Shown here in pieces: positions 46,939 through 58,000 of a DNA stretch of 64,000 bases. The stretch comes from Cydia pomonella (lineage: Eukaryota; Arthropoda; Insecta; Lepidoptera; Tortricidae): the NCBI RefSeq assembly GCF_033807575.1, contig NC_084703.1, positions 930,001 through 994,000 on the forward strand, read 5' to 3'. Within the stretch, counting starts at the first letter, position 1. Every line of letters starts with the position of its first letter. The notes under the pieces were generated by a model that was not told the DNA's origin, searched no databases, and saw only the letters and a program-made list of their open reading frames with translations. A program made the translations under genes and the position numbers.

Positions 46939-47252
46939 AACAAATATGAAACAATGAGGTGGCCTATCGAATATATTTTAAACTATATTTCCATAGACAA
47001 AGTTTGGCGGGAAAACATTTACTTTATTTTTAAATTTACTTATTAAAAAATAGATTTTAACTTTGAAAACGTCGGCGTGGGCTAAGGACGAATTACGCAT
47101 ATTTTAAAGAACATTTTCATTCCATACAAAGTTAAGATTTTTTAATAAGTAAATTTAAAAAGGAAGTAAATCTTTTCCGGTTAACCATTATCTATGGTAA
47201 TATAGTTTTAAAAAGTATATGTGACAGACCACCTCTTTGTTTCATATTTGTC
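46939..47252. mobile_element. MITE next to the 149-bp array
   Basis: ACAAATATGAAACAATGAGG and CCTCTTTGTTTCATATTTGT are the ends; AAATTTACTTATTAAAAAAT and its inverse are inner arms. Confidence 0.8.
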
Positions 47253-47309
47253 TATTGCAAATTAATAATAATTGTATATTATACACGTATTGCTAGAAAG
47301 TAGGTAGCA

Positions 47310-47500
47310 GTACCCCGAGTGTAAATTTGATCGACATCATAACGTGACGAACGCGTTTGCGTTAAGTCTCATTTTGTATAGGATTTTGAGTTTCCAAAAC
47401 GTCCCGCTTGGCGCGCTCTTTCTAAATCCAATACAAAATGAGACTAAACGCAAACGCGTACGTCACGTTTCGAAATCGAATTTATTTACACTAGGGGTAC
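47310..47500. mobile_element. Palindromic MITE 'gtacccctagtg', copy 2 (191 bp)
   Basis: Same length and layout as 3196-3386 with only a few differences. Confidence 0.9.
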
Positions 47501-47765
47501 TGGGAGAGCTCGGAAAACATATAAAAAACTCAATGCGCGTTTCCCCAGAGATAAGACCTCGATCAATTTTACGTCCCCGAAAACCCCCTTATAGCAAATA
47601 CATCGAGTTCACCGATTCCGAGATCCCCGAAATATATCTATATATTTCACACAACATTATACACAAGCATGCTTATAGTAAACACCCTTCTAATGGAACA
47701 GGCACCAGTAATGGGATGGTATAGACAAATCCTGTAAAACTAGTATTTACCATCATTGGAACATA

Positions 47766-48090
47766 GTCATAAAACTTATGACTATGTTTCACCAGTAATG
47801 CTGGACGCTTCCTCACTAAACAGAGTTCAAAGATTCAAATACTTAGGTCACTGGATCACGGAGTCGCCGATTCAATAGTAGTTCCTAAAATCGTAGCAGT
47901 ATTTAAACACAAATTAAAAACTTGGTTAGTCGAGCAGGCGTTCTACGACCATAAGGAGTTCTTTAAATTAGGAACTTAGTTATAAGATACAACCTACATT
48001 ATGTAGTTAAAATACAAATATACAATCATTATATACTGTATAAAATGTGACATGTAATTTATATTATCAATAAATATTATGATTATGATG
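47766..48090 (+). pseudogene. Two joined LINE 3' scraps
   Basis: 47800-47865 reads LNRVQRFKYLGHWITE (RTE-like), and then 47870-47980 reads VVPKIVAVFKHKLKTWLVEQ, AFYDHKEFFKLGT-stop (jockey/CR1-like C-terminus). The join is abrupt. Confidence 0.6.
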
Positions 48091-48273
48091 ATCCTGATAA
48101 GGAAAGAGAGCGCCGAGCGTTGACATTCCGCTATAATATGCTGGCCCGTCGTTTTGCACGATGTAGTGATGAAGTATTGTTAATAGGAGAATTATAGCGC
48201 AAGAAATAAAATTGTTGCGATAATTTGAGAATAGAGATACAAGCGAATGAAAAAAAAAGGGTATGGGTAGACA

Positions 48274-48490
48274 TTCGGATGGGAATAAATGCAAATGGAA
48301 AATTTGCTATGCGGAATTAACGATTTTGGGCAACAGATCTATACTCATTCGGATGGGAAAAATGCGAATGGAAAATTTGCTACGCGGAATTAACGATTTT
48401 GGGCAACAGATCTATACTCATTCGGACGGGAAAAATGCGAATGGAAAATTTGCTACGCGGAATTAACGGTTTTTTGCAACAGATCTATAC
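48274..48490. repeat. Three tandem copies of a ~73-bp unit
   Basis: ATTCGGATGGGAATAAATGC, ATTCGGATGGGAAAAATGCG and ATTCGGACGGGAAAAATGCG start at about 48274, 48348 and 48420; each includes GGGCAACAGATCTATACTCA or a variant. Confidence 0.85.
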
Positions 48491-48590
48491 ACTCCGACTG
48501 CCATCTGACCTTCCAAACCAGCGGCGAACGGGCCTTATTGTCCGGTTTCCTCACGATGTTTTCCTTCATCGAAAAGCGACTGGTTACCAA
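48490..48590 (-). mobile_element. SINE (family B) internal fragment
   Basis: GACTGCCATCTGACCTTCCA through CGAAAAGCGACTGGT matches the body of the family. Its 5' flank is joined to a 73-bp tandem repeat. Confidence 0.75.
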
Positions 48591-49142
48591 CGCTTATCTG
48601 GGAAATAAAATATACTTATGGTGACGTATTTCTCAGTGTTATGTAAAGTAAATAATTTCTAGTAATATGTGGACAGTAAGCAGAATTGACAGGCCATATG
48701 TAAAGCGTTTAACACTGATTCCATACCTTCAGTCCCTACCTGTATTATGATAAAAATACACGAATTATACAAATACTTTGTACATAAGTTCATCTTAAAA
48801 TAAATAATAATAATCTATACACACTGTAAATTATGATTAAGCTTTAAATTTACATATATGTTGTGAAGTTTGGTATAATGAAATACTAAAAACGTGTTAA
48901 AAAAATAGTAACTGTGTTCATCGAAAATATTTTTTTTTACTATAAAACCTAAATAAGGAATGGAAATTAAAAACTTATAAGAATAACAGAAATCAATATT
49001 GTTTTACAAAATAAATTATCCTTACCTAAGTTACAATAAAAACAATACCAATTTAAAAATAAACGAAATAAACAACAATGTAAAATAAAAATAAAAACAT
49101 TTTACAAAAATACAACAAATATACAGATAAAAAAACATAGTC
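48591..49142. other. Intergenic, very AT-rich
   Basis: No feature seen beyond A-rich runs. Confidence 0.4.
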
Positions 49143-49640
49143 CTAAATTACTTCTGACCTAAATACCGACAGCTTGACTACCCCCGCGACCCTCCCGATG
49201 CAAAGGTACATGACACTCGCCGCGTCGCCACGTTGAACGGCGATGGATAACCTTTGGATCAAGAAGCTCCCAGAACGAGGGTCCAAACCTCTCCCGCATC
49301 CGTCTCCCCACTTCCCAGAAAAAGGCCTTGGCCTGCACACCAGCAACCGGTGGTTTCCTCTGCAAGAGGGACAAACAAATAGTTCGCAAGAACTTCGCAT
49401 TTCTCCCCATTGCGCACCGCAGCCAACTCAGCCGCTGCCCCTGCCGCTCACGGTACGGCCAATATGCGACGCGAAGGCAGACACACGTCGCGTCCCAAAC
49501 TAAGCACTTAACTTGTGCACCTTTATGCTCAAGCAATTTAAATGGATCTAAAAAAAAAAAAAAACATGCATGTAACAAAAACAAAATGTTTGTAACCACG
49601 GTAACCACGATACAGGCTTTGCCTAGTGTGGAGACCATCG
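49143..49640 (-). pseudogene. Unidentified coding-like remnant, GC-rich, frameshifted
   Basis: The minus strand has two overlapping open frames giving VQAKAFFWEVGRRMRERFG and then SFLIQRLSIAVQRGDAASVM. Composition is GC-rich against AT-rich flanks. It looks like the C-terminus of a dead transposable-element protein, but I do not recognise the family. Confidence 0.35.
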
Positions 49641-50239
49641 TTAATCTTAGGCTTTAACATTAAGATTTTAAACATTTACTGTAAAAGGAATATCCTGTGG
49701 CTGCAGCGTAAAATGGTTTTTTTTTTTTTAATTTTGTCCTATCCCAGGGAACCAAAGTCAACCCATCAGGCCTTTTCCCGTCAGAGCGGCTGAGACCAGG
49801 AGGCTCCAGCACGCACACTGTCTATTTGTATCGGAGTAAATGAGATAGCACTGTCGCATGTTACTGGGCCTGGGCAAGGGAATAATAAGAAAAATATTTA
49901 AATAAAAAAAAGTGGATTATTAGTGTAATATTTAACTCGACCAAGGTTTAGGTATAAATGTTTTGAAATTGTGATTTTAATTGCAGACCCATAAGTCAAA
50001 ACAATAAAGACATAAAACCGTTTAATTGTGATTTTAAGACCAATCTTTGCAATTATTTTCTATCGAGCCGATTTCGTTCAATCGTGTATCGGGTACGACC
50101 ACGGTCTTTGAAATATAATTAATATGAATATATATTTTTCTTATTTGACTAAAACAAATAGTCTTTCTTAAAAAACTGTTTAAGTAACATCAATTTCAAG
50201 GACATTGGCGACCGTAAAAAGTATTGGCGAAAGTATTTT

Positions 50240-50498
50240 TGACGACCGGTTTGGCCTAGTGGGTAGTGACCCTGCCTACGAAGCTGATGGTCCCGGGTTC
50301 AAATCCTGGTAAGGGCATTTATTCATGTGATGCATGGATATTTGTTCCTGAGTCATGGGTGTTTTCTATGTATTTAAGTATTTATAAATATTTATATATT
50401 ATATATATCATTGTCTAAGTACCCTCAACACAAGCCTTATTGAGCTTACTGTGGGGCTTAGTCAAATTGTGTAATAATGTCCTATAATATAAATAAAT
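50240..50498 (+). mobile_element. tRNA-derived SINE (family A)
   Basis: Full copy with GACGACCGGTTTGGCC head and AATAATGTCCTATAAT end. Confidence 0.85.
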
Positions 50499-50702
50499 AA
50501 ATTTGACAGCCTCTTAAGCGCGTGGTGCCGTGGGAACCTCCCCGCACATCGACAACAACGCGTGATGACCGCTGCTCTCCACCATAGTGCCATGCGTGGG
50601 GTTCACACACAGCACAGCCCAGGCGAAGAGCAACTGCAATCCGCATCGAGTTGTCAAGCAGTGTACCCAAGTGTGGAGAGGTAAGCGCTTGGAGCCACGC
50701 CC

Positions 50703-50830
50703 CAGCGGTAGCATCATGGTTCCACTTTCATCACCTGTCACTATGCCCGTCACTTTCGCGCGTACATACTTGTTAGAACGTGACAGGCATGGTGACAAAT
50801 GATAAAGAGCCGACCATCTTAGCTCTACAG
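50703..50830. repeat. Dispersed repeat 'ggcagcatggttcc', copy 2
   Basis: Contains CATCACCTGTCACTATGCCC and ATGGTGACAAATGATAAAGA. Confidence 0.7.
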
Positions 50831-51065
50831 ACTCAGGTTTGAAATTGGTCAGTATCTACTTAGAAAAAAAGACATAAAAGCGCGTGCCCCCGCCCGCCTG
50901 TCCCCCGTACTATGGGTATATTTTTATAGTTCAGTTTTAATTTAGTTTTTTTGTACAGTGTATCGAAATAAATTTTATAGTTGAGTTGGGACACATGAAA
51001 AGTACGCAATTATAGTTTGGTATACGAAACCTTAATTTAACCATAAGGGGCACTAACATGATAGG

Positions 51066-51178
51066 TCCAGGCGTTTTTAAGTTGCTGCAAAAAAACCTTT
51101 TCTTGTTAGTAGTAGTCACATCTCTGCAACTGACTGTGCGTCTTTTTACTAACAAGAAAAGGTTTATTTGCAGCAACG
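51066..51178. mobile_element. Hairpin repeat
   Basis: AAACCTTTTCTTGTTAGTAG pairs with ACTAACAAGAAAAGGTTT; outer GTTGCTGCAAA / TTTGCAGCAAC. Confidence 0.75.
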
Positions 51179-51864
51179 TAATAAAATAATCGATGAAATC
51201 CTTGTGCAATGCACGTCTGTAAAAACGGTTTCAAAATAGAGTTTTACTGTACACCACGCCTTAAACTAACATACAATAGGGAGTATTACTGCAATGTTCT
51301 GCCGCCAGAGTGCAGCACTAGCAATCGTAAACCATAGAGTAACTTATACGTACTATGCCAACGGTTTTTTGGCAAGTTTTCACAGATAATAAAATATGAC
51401 ATTGATGCATCAAGGCGGTTTGTTTACAAAATTATGTTATCTGCCTCTTTATCGCTCGAATATGCAAGAGTGATAGAGAGGTTAGATAACGAAATTTCGA
51501 TTTTCATGTTTTGCGATAGACCCTCAGATTGTGATGGATTGTGGTAGTGGCGCCCCCTACGCAGAGTTTCGCGTAATATTCCCTATTGTGTACATATAGA
51601 GTAACTGTAGAGCGTAAATAAATGGCTACTTACCATTCTCTTAAACCATTACTTAACTAACCATAAATTACACGTATAAATAAAAAACTATTTTACCAGC
51701 CATATGTAATGACATTTACCAATTTATGTTAATACTTAAAATAATATAATTAAATTAAAAATTAGCTAATATGTCGCCCCGCATATATGGGCCGCAGACA
51801 TCATTTTCCTAACATTTCATAAAAACTTACCACCAAAGACACGCATAATATTATTGTCTATTGG

Positions 51865-52487
51865 CTAAAGCCAAACGGCTCAGGAACGCTTCGGCCCCAG
51901 TTTCATTTCGTCATCTCCATAAATCGTCCGCAGTGTTATGTCGTCACCCTACAATTCCTAATTCGTAACCTTCCTAACTCGTCCACTTTCTTATATCGTC
52001 AATACCCCATTTTGTCTAAATTCCTATTTTGACCATAGTGCCAACTCGTCCAATATCTGATATCGTCAATATACCATTTTTGTCTACGTTCCTATTTCGA
52101 CCAAAGTGCCAACTCGTCCGCGTTCTTTTATCGACCTAGGATAAAACCATAAAAATAAAACCATCGATTCTAAAACCATAGCGAGCATCCAAAAGTCCCA
52201 AGCCTAACTATTATGCTATGTAGTTGACGAGTTGGCACTGTGGTCTAAATAGGAATGTTGACGAGTAAGCACTATGGACGAATTAGGAGTGTTGACGAAT
52301 CGGCACTGTAGTCTAATTAGGAATATAACCAAGTTACTACAGTGGCCCACGTAAGAAAGCGGGCGAGATAAGAAAGTGACGATATAGGAATGCTGGCGAA
52401 TCGGAACAGTAGACCAAATGCGAATGAGAACTACTTAAGAAGTTGACGAAATGAAACTGAGGCCGAAGCGGTCCTGAGCCGGCTTTA
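51865..52487. mobile_element. Foldback element with internal phrase repeats, C
   Basis: GGCTCAGGAACGCTTCGGCC and GGCCGAAGCGGTCCTGAGCC are the arms. The left half repeats 'ccaactcgtcc...tatcgtcaat' phrases and the right half repeats their inverse. Confidence 0.8.
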
Positions 52488-53580
52488 CGAATGCTTCTTG
52501 TCTCAGTGGTAACAAGCCTAACACATATACAATACATGCATAATCAACTGACTGTTAAAGTAATCAAAATTATTCAGATTTGATTCGAAGGTTACTTGAA
52601 AGCGAGCATCACAGGTTTTATGTGAGGTTCTATTGGGACCGTGCGAAGTGCGTGGTGGGGGTAGGTAAAGCGATCCCAGCGCATAAGGTGGTAAAAATTT
52701 GAACTAACTGCGGATAGCGTCTTTAACATTTCGTACAATTATATAGCTCGAAATGAAACTTTGATTTACGATTACTTCTGAAATATTCATTTAAATTGTA
52801 TGGTGTAAGGGACCATTGTAATCTGTATGAAATGCTTAATATAACTAACGTATTTATTTTGATAATTGTTAATAATGTATCCATGTAAATAGCTTTGAAA
52901 ATGCCACATATTACGTGATCTTTTTCTAGAAGTTAAGAAAGAATGGATATAGTAAGTTATCCTTAAAAGATAGACATTTAACATCGCGGACTTTTTTGTA
53001 GACCTATGAATGAGAAACAACCCCACCATACATTGTGTTGTTATAGCTCAAACGGATTAGACAGCGTTTTCGATCAAAGCTCCTAGCCAGCGTGATTTTT
53101 TCCGACAACATCGTTATATTTCAAACAATTTACACAAAACCTTAACAAGTTATATACTTAAGCCTTCCTCAAGAATCACTCTATTGATAGATGAAAGTCG
53201 TATGAAAATTCGTTCAGTAGTTTTTAGTTTTGGAGTAGTTTTATAAGATGTAGTGAATTGACGTTTTCCCCTAGACTTGCGGACACTAGGTTGCGTGACA
53301 GTCGTGCACGCTCCCAATAGAAGTTAAAAATAATGTAAACAATTATGACAGATTTGGTTATTTATTTGACATATAACTTAACAGGTATACAATGGTTAAA
53401 TTGAAATATAAATAACATTTTACCTAGTAATTGATATAGATAAAAGGTTTAAGTATATACACTGTTCATAAAATCATGATTGTCCGCAAAAAGTGCGCGG
53501 TTACGAAGAGAAGAAATAAATTATAGTTTTTAACATGACGCCACCAAAAAATTATTATTTTCTAAGTTGATTCAGTTAAC
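52488..53580. other. Intergenic
   Basis: No gene. Ends GGGACCGTGCGAAGTGCG (52635) and GTGCACGCTCCCAATAG (53305) may be the remains of an element with 'ggaccgtgc' ends spanning 52632-53322. Confidence 0.4.
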
Positions 53581-53730
53581 TTAAACATTCACTGCCAGAC
53601 AAAAAACGGCGCACTACCCCAGAAACCGGCGGTCTATAGCTGCGTACAAAACCCGCCCAGCGGGTTGTCCGGCATCTGAACAAAGTTCACGAGCGCCCAC
53701 CAGGTGGGTTCCCGGTAGTGAATGTGTTAA
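53581..53730. mobile_element. TTAA-flanked palindromic MITE, copy 2
   Basis: Opposite orientation to 39301-39454; one end mutated (TTAAACATTCACTGCC). Confidence 0.8.
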
Positions 53731-54460
53731 ACATACATAATTATAATAACTATTTAAATTTTATAATAATTACATAACAATAATGGAATATATCGTGTTT
53801 TAAATGCTCACGCCAAAAATCCTAGTTTTATCAAATCAAATATTGAAAATAATTTTAAAATTGAACTGAAATAAATTTTTCACAAATAAAATTTTCAAAT
53901 TTATTTTTGCATTCAGAACAAAATATAAAATGGCATAATGTAAATAACGTCTTATCTCAACATTACATTTACGAGAAAACTTATAATATACATAATATAT
54001 CTTTCAATAACAGCTATACACATCAACATTTGAAAGCATGCACCATAAACGAACGGACAGATTTTTTTTCATCAGCAACATAGTTTTCTAAAGTTTCACC
54101 ATGAAATATTCCACGGTAAATGTAAGGTATTACGGGTATTTTCATGGCTTGATCCATTACGGCGTAGTACTATGGGGTAATGGTGTCAAGGTACACTTAT
54201 GTTGGCAGGGACACTATGGGGTAATATTAAATATGTGGACCTAGCGGGGTGCAGGGAGAGTGGAAATAATCTAATCTCACGATCATTTGGCCATCTGGTT
54301 CCATCGGTGTTTGTCGTTCTGTGGGAAAAAAGTGCTACTTATATTTCTGTTGGTACAAGTGTTATAAATGCTTAGAGAATTTTAAGCTTTTAATTAATAT
54401 TATTATTATAGAGACTTTAAATGTGGATGATATTTATTTTAATTTCCAATGTCATGAACA
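53731..54460. other. Intergenic, AT-rich, 3' of ArfGAP1
   Basis: No gene or recognised repeat; TACTATGGGGTAATGGTG and ACACTATGGGGTAATATT form a short direct repeat near 54170-54222. Confidence 0.4.
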
Positions 54461-54692
54461 GTGATCGGAACTATGGGAGTAAAACTTTAACAAAACTTGT
54501 TAAGCGGACATAAAATAGTGCATACAGCTCTAAAAATATTCATGTCCATAGGGATAGGAATAGTATAGTACTTACAGCCATAAAAATATTTACATTCATA
54601 GATATTCGAATATTTTTAAGGCTATAAGCACTCTTTTTACGTCCGCTTGATAAGTTTTGTTAAAGTTTTACTCCCATAGTTCCGATCACTAG
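54461..54692. mobile_element. Foldback MITE
   Basis: GTGATCGGAACTATGGGAGT and ACTCCCATAGTTCCGATCAC are ends of ~45-bp arms that continue through the AAACTTTAACAAAACTTGTT block. Confidence 0.85.
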
Positions 54693-55048
54693 TCATGAAA
54701 CAAAACAGCACTAGAAAAATACCCAAGTCTCCTAACCTAGACACCTCTATTTATTAAATGAGTACGGAAGCGCCTATGTGTGGTGAGCGCCAGTTGTCTT
54801 ATATCTTTTAGTAAAGGTAATCTATGCAGTGGCGAAACTATATCGTGGCACATTCATCGAATGAAATAGAATACAAATATGACAAACGAGACAATCTACA
54901 TGTATAAAAAACTATGAAAGATAAAATTGCCACGAAATAACGGCATGTTGCTAGCGTCTTCCGGTGCTGATCTTCCGATGAGACCGTCAATGAAGAATGG
55001 TGGCCTGTTCCTGGCCTTCCGGTCTAAGGCCTCTAGACCTGGCACATG

Positions 55049-55074
55049 TGATAGGTCACGGGCGTCCAGGTTGG
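55049..55074 (-). repeat. Duplicate of ArfGAP1 last-exon segment in the 3'UTR
   Basis: The block coding NLDARDLS in the last exon (55181-55206) recurs 133 bp downstream of itself, after the stop codon. GTGATAGGTCACGGGCGTCC is identical in both. Confidence 0.75.
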
Positions 55075-55094
55075 ACACTGTACTCACATCAGAT

Positions 55095-58000
55095 CTAGTT
55101 GTTCAGCCAGTCCCAGCTGTCCTCCTGCTTGCGTATCTTGAGGTCCTTGATGTCGGGGGGCGGGTTGGACACTCCCACCTGTGATAGGTCACGGGCGTCC
55201 AGGTTGTTACGGGCCGCTACTGAAGGCTGGACCTGCTCGTTCCTGTATTATCAAACAATGGTTTTTGCCACCGAGTTACTTAGTTTTATATATATATATA
55301 TATTATGCAGTTCGAATAGGAAATTATGCCATACAAATATTATGACCACGTAATCTTGTGTAAGTGTACTCACCACTGCGAGTAGGGCTCGGAGGAGGAA
55401 CTGCGCATAGCACCATACGACTGGGACTTGAAGAGCTGGTTGGAACCGCTGGAGGATTCTCGACGGGTGTCGGTTGTACCGCCTAGCGAGCTCCATCCAC
55501 CCCGGTTGTTCACCTGCATTCAAAATACAAATTAAATATAGGATATTATACAATCGTCTTGAAAGACAGACTTTCAAGTTAAGTTGGCTTTAATGGTACG
55601 ATGAATTTGAAATTGGAAAAAATACTGCCTTAAGTGAGACTTGAACTCACGGCCTCTGGATCAATACTCCAGCGCTCTACCAACTAAGCCACCAAGGTCT
55701 CATCCATAGCCAGCAATTTTTCCCACCATACGCGTCTAGGGGACCCTAGTGAATAGCATCGTTCCCAGACGTTTCTGCTTGTCAAAAATTAATTTAATGA
55801 TACGATATTTGGAAAGCTATTGAAAATTTAATTTCCGCTGAATGAAGGGCAGGATTGTTGGGTGAAATGCGCGTTGATGTCTTTTATTATATATAAATGG
55901 GTGTTACATAATGAATATAACAGTTGACTAAATCGTTTTATAATGAACATTTTAGTACAGTTCGAGTCGACGCGGGCTGTTACCTTCTCAGTGACGGTGG
56001 TGGCCATCTCGGAGACCCGCTGCGAGGCCATGCCGCCGTAGCGGACTGCGGACTCGGTGGCGGTGCGCGCGCATTTTGACACTGTCGACGTGAACAGCGA
56101 CCATCCCTGTCACGGAAATAAATAACGTTAATTTCTCAATCAATGGTAAAACTAACTGTCAACTTGATTAACTATGGTATTACCGAATGTCCACTTTATG
56201 AGGTTATTGTCTTGTCATGTCCACTTTATGAGTTGATGAAGCAACTACAAGACTGTAGAACGAAATGGTGGTTGTTGCCGGTGTGCGTGGACATGGGGGT
56301 TGACCGCGTCTGCTGCTGGTTGCCGAAGTGATTGTTACCGAAGCGACTACAAGAGTGTTATAAATACCGAAGCGACTACAAGAGTGTTATAATTATAAAT
56401 ACCGAAGCAAGCGCAGCAAGACTGTTGGCCACCACTTCGTTGCCGGTTTGTGTGGGCGACATGGGGGTTGACCGCGTCTGCTGCTGGTTGCCGAAGTGAT
56501 TGTTACCGAAGCGACTACAAGAGTGTTATAAATACCGAAGCGACTACAAGAGTGTTATAAATACCGAAGCAAGCGCAGCAAGACTGTTGGCCACCACTTC
56601 GTTGCCGGTTTGTGTGGGCGACATGGGGGTTGACCGCGTCTGCTTCTGGTTGCCGAAGTGATTGTTACCGAAGCGACTACAAGAGTGTTATAAATACCGA
56701 AGCAAGCGCAGCAAGACTGTTGTCCACCACTTCGTTGCCGGTTTGCGTGGGCGACATGGGGGTTGACCGCGTATGCTGCTGGTTGCCGAAGTGATTGTTA
56801 CCGAAGCGACTACAAGAGTGTTATAAATACCGAAGCAAGCGCAGCAAGACTGTTGTCCACCACTTCGTTGCCGGTTTGCGTGGGCGACATGGGGGTTGAC
56901 CGCGTATGCTGCTGGTTGCCGAAGTGATTGTTACCGAAGCGACTACAAGAGTGTTATAAATACCGAAGCAAGCGCAGCAAGACTGTTGTCCACCACTTCG
57001 TTGCCGGTTTGCGTGGGCGACATGGGGGTTGACCGCGTCTGCTGTTGGTTACCGAAGCCCGTGTAGCGACCGCTTCCGTACTCGCTGCTGCAAAACGAAG
57101 CGGAGTTAATGGTATGGTAGTAATGTTAACTGTTAACTGACAATTTGTAAACCATTGCAAGTTTTTTTTTTTATACTACTTCGGTGGCAATCAAGCATAC
57201 GGCCCGCCTGATGGTAAGCAGTCTCCGTAGCCTATGTACGCCTGCAACTTCAGAGGAGTTACATGCGCGTTGCCGACCCTAAACCCCCCCCCCCCTGTTG
57301 AGCTCTGGCAACCTTACTCACCGGCAGGAACACAACACGTTATTTGGCTGCTGTTTTCTGTAAGGTGGAGGTACTTCCCCAGTTGTCTGCTCTAGATCTG
57401 GAATGACATCCACTGGCTGTGCCCTACCACACAAAGCGTACCTCTCTTTTGGACGTAGTTTAAGGACGTACCCGAGTCCAGACAGACTGGTCAAAACCAA
57501 GAACACGAAAATAACTTTTAACCGTATACTTGTTGTATGACAAATCTATTAAGCATGTTACTGAAAAGTACCCTAAGTTTAAAGGGAAGTTGAGGTACAG
57601 ACTTGACAGAGAAAATGCAGGTGACTAAATTATGTTCTAATAAAGTAGATTCATACAAATAAACAATTGTACCTATTTTATTGATGTGACACAAATTTTT
57701 TACTCATCTGTAAAGTATAATTTTTCACAATCCAGTCGCGTATTCGCGTCTAACGAAAATCCCAAAGTAAACAAGTAGTAAATAAAATAAATAAATAAAT
57801 ATTATACGACATTATTACACAAATTGACTAAGTCCCACAGTAAGCTCAATAAGGCTTGTGTTGAGGGTACTTAAACAACGATATATATAATATATAAATA
57901 TTTATAAATACTTAAATACATAGAAAACACCCATGACTCAGGAACAAATATCCATGCTCATCACACGAATAAATGCCCTTACCAAGATTGGAACCCGGGA

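Noticed and set aside
55618..55705. Free-standing tRNA gene on minus
   Set aside because: T-arm and anticodon stem are good, but the acceptor stem is imperfect, the anticodon loop is atypical and flanking similarity shows a dispersed repeat.
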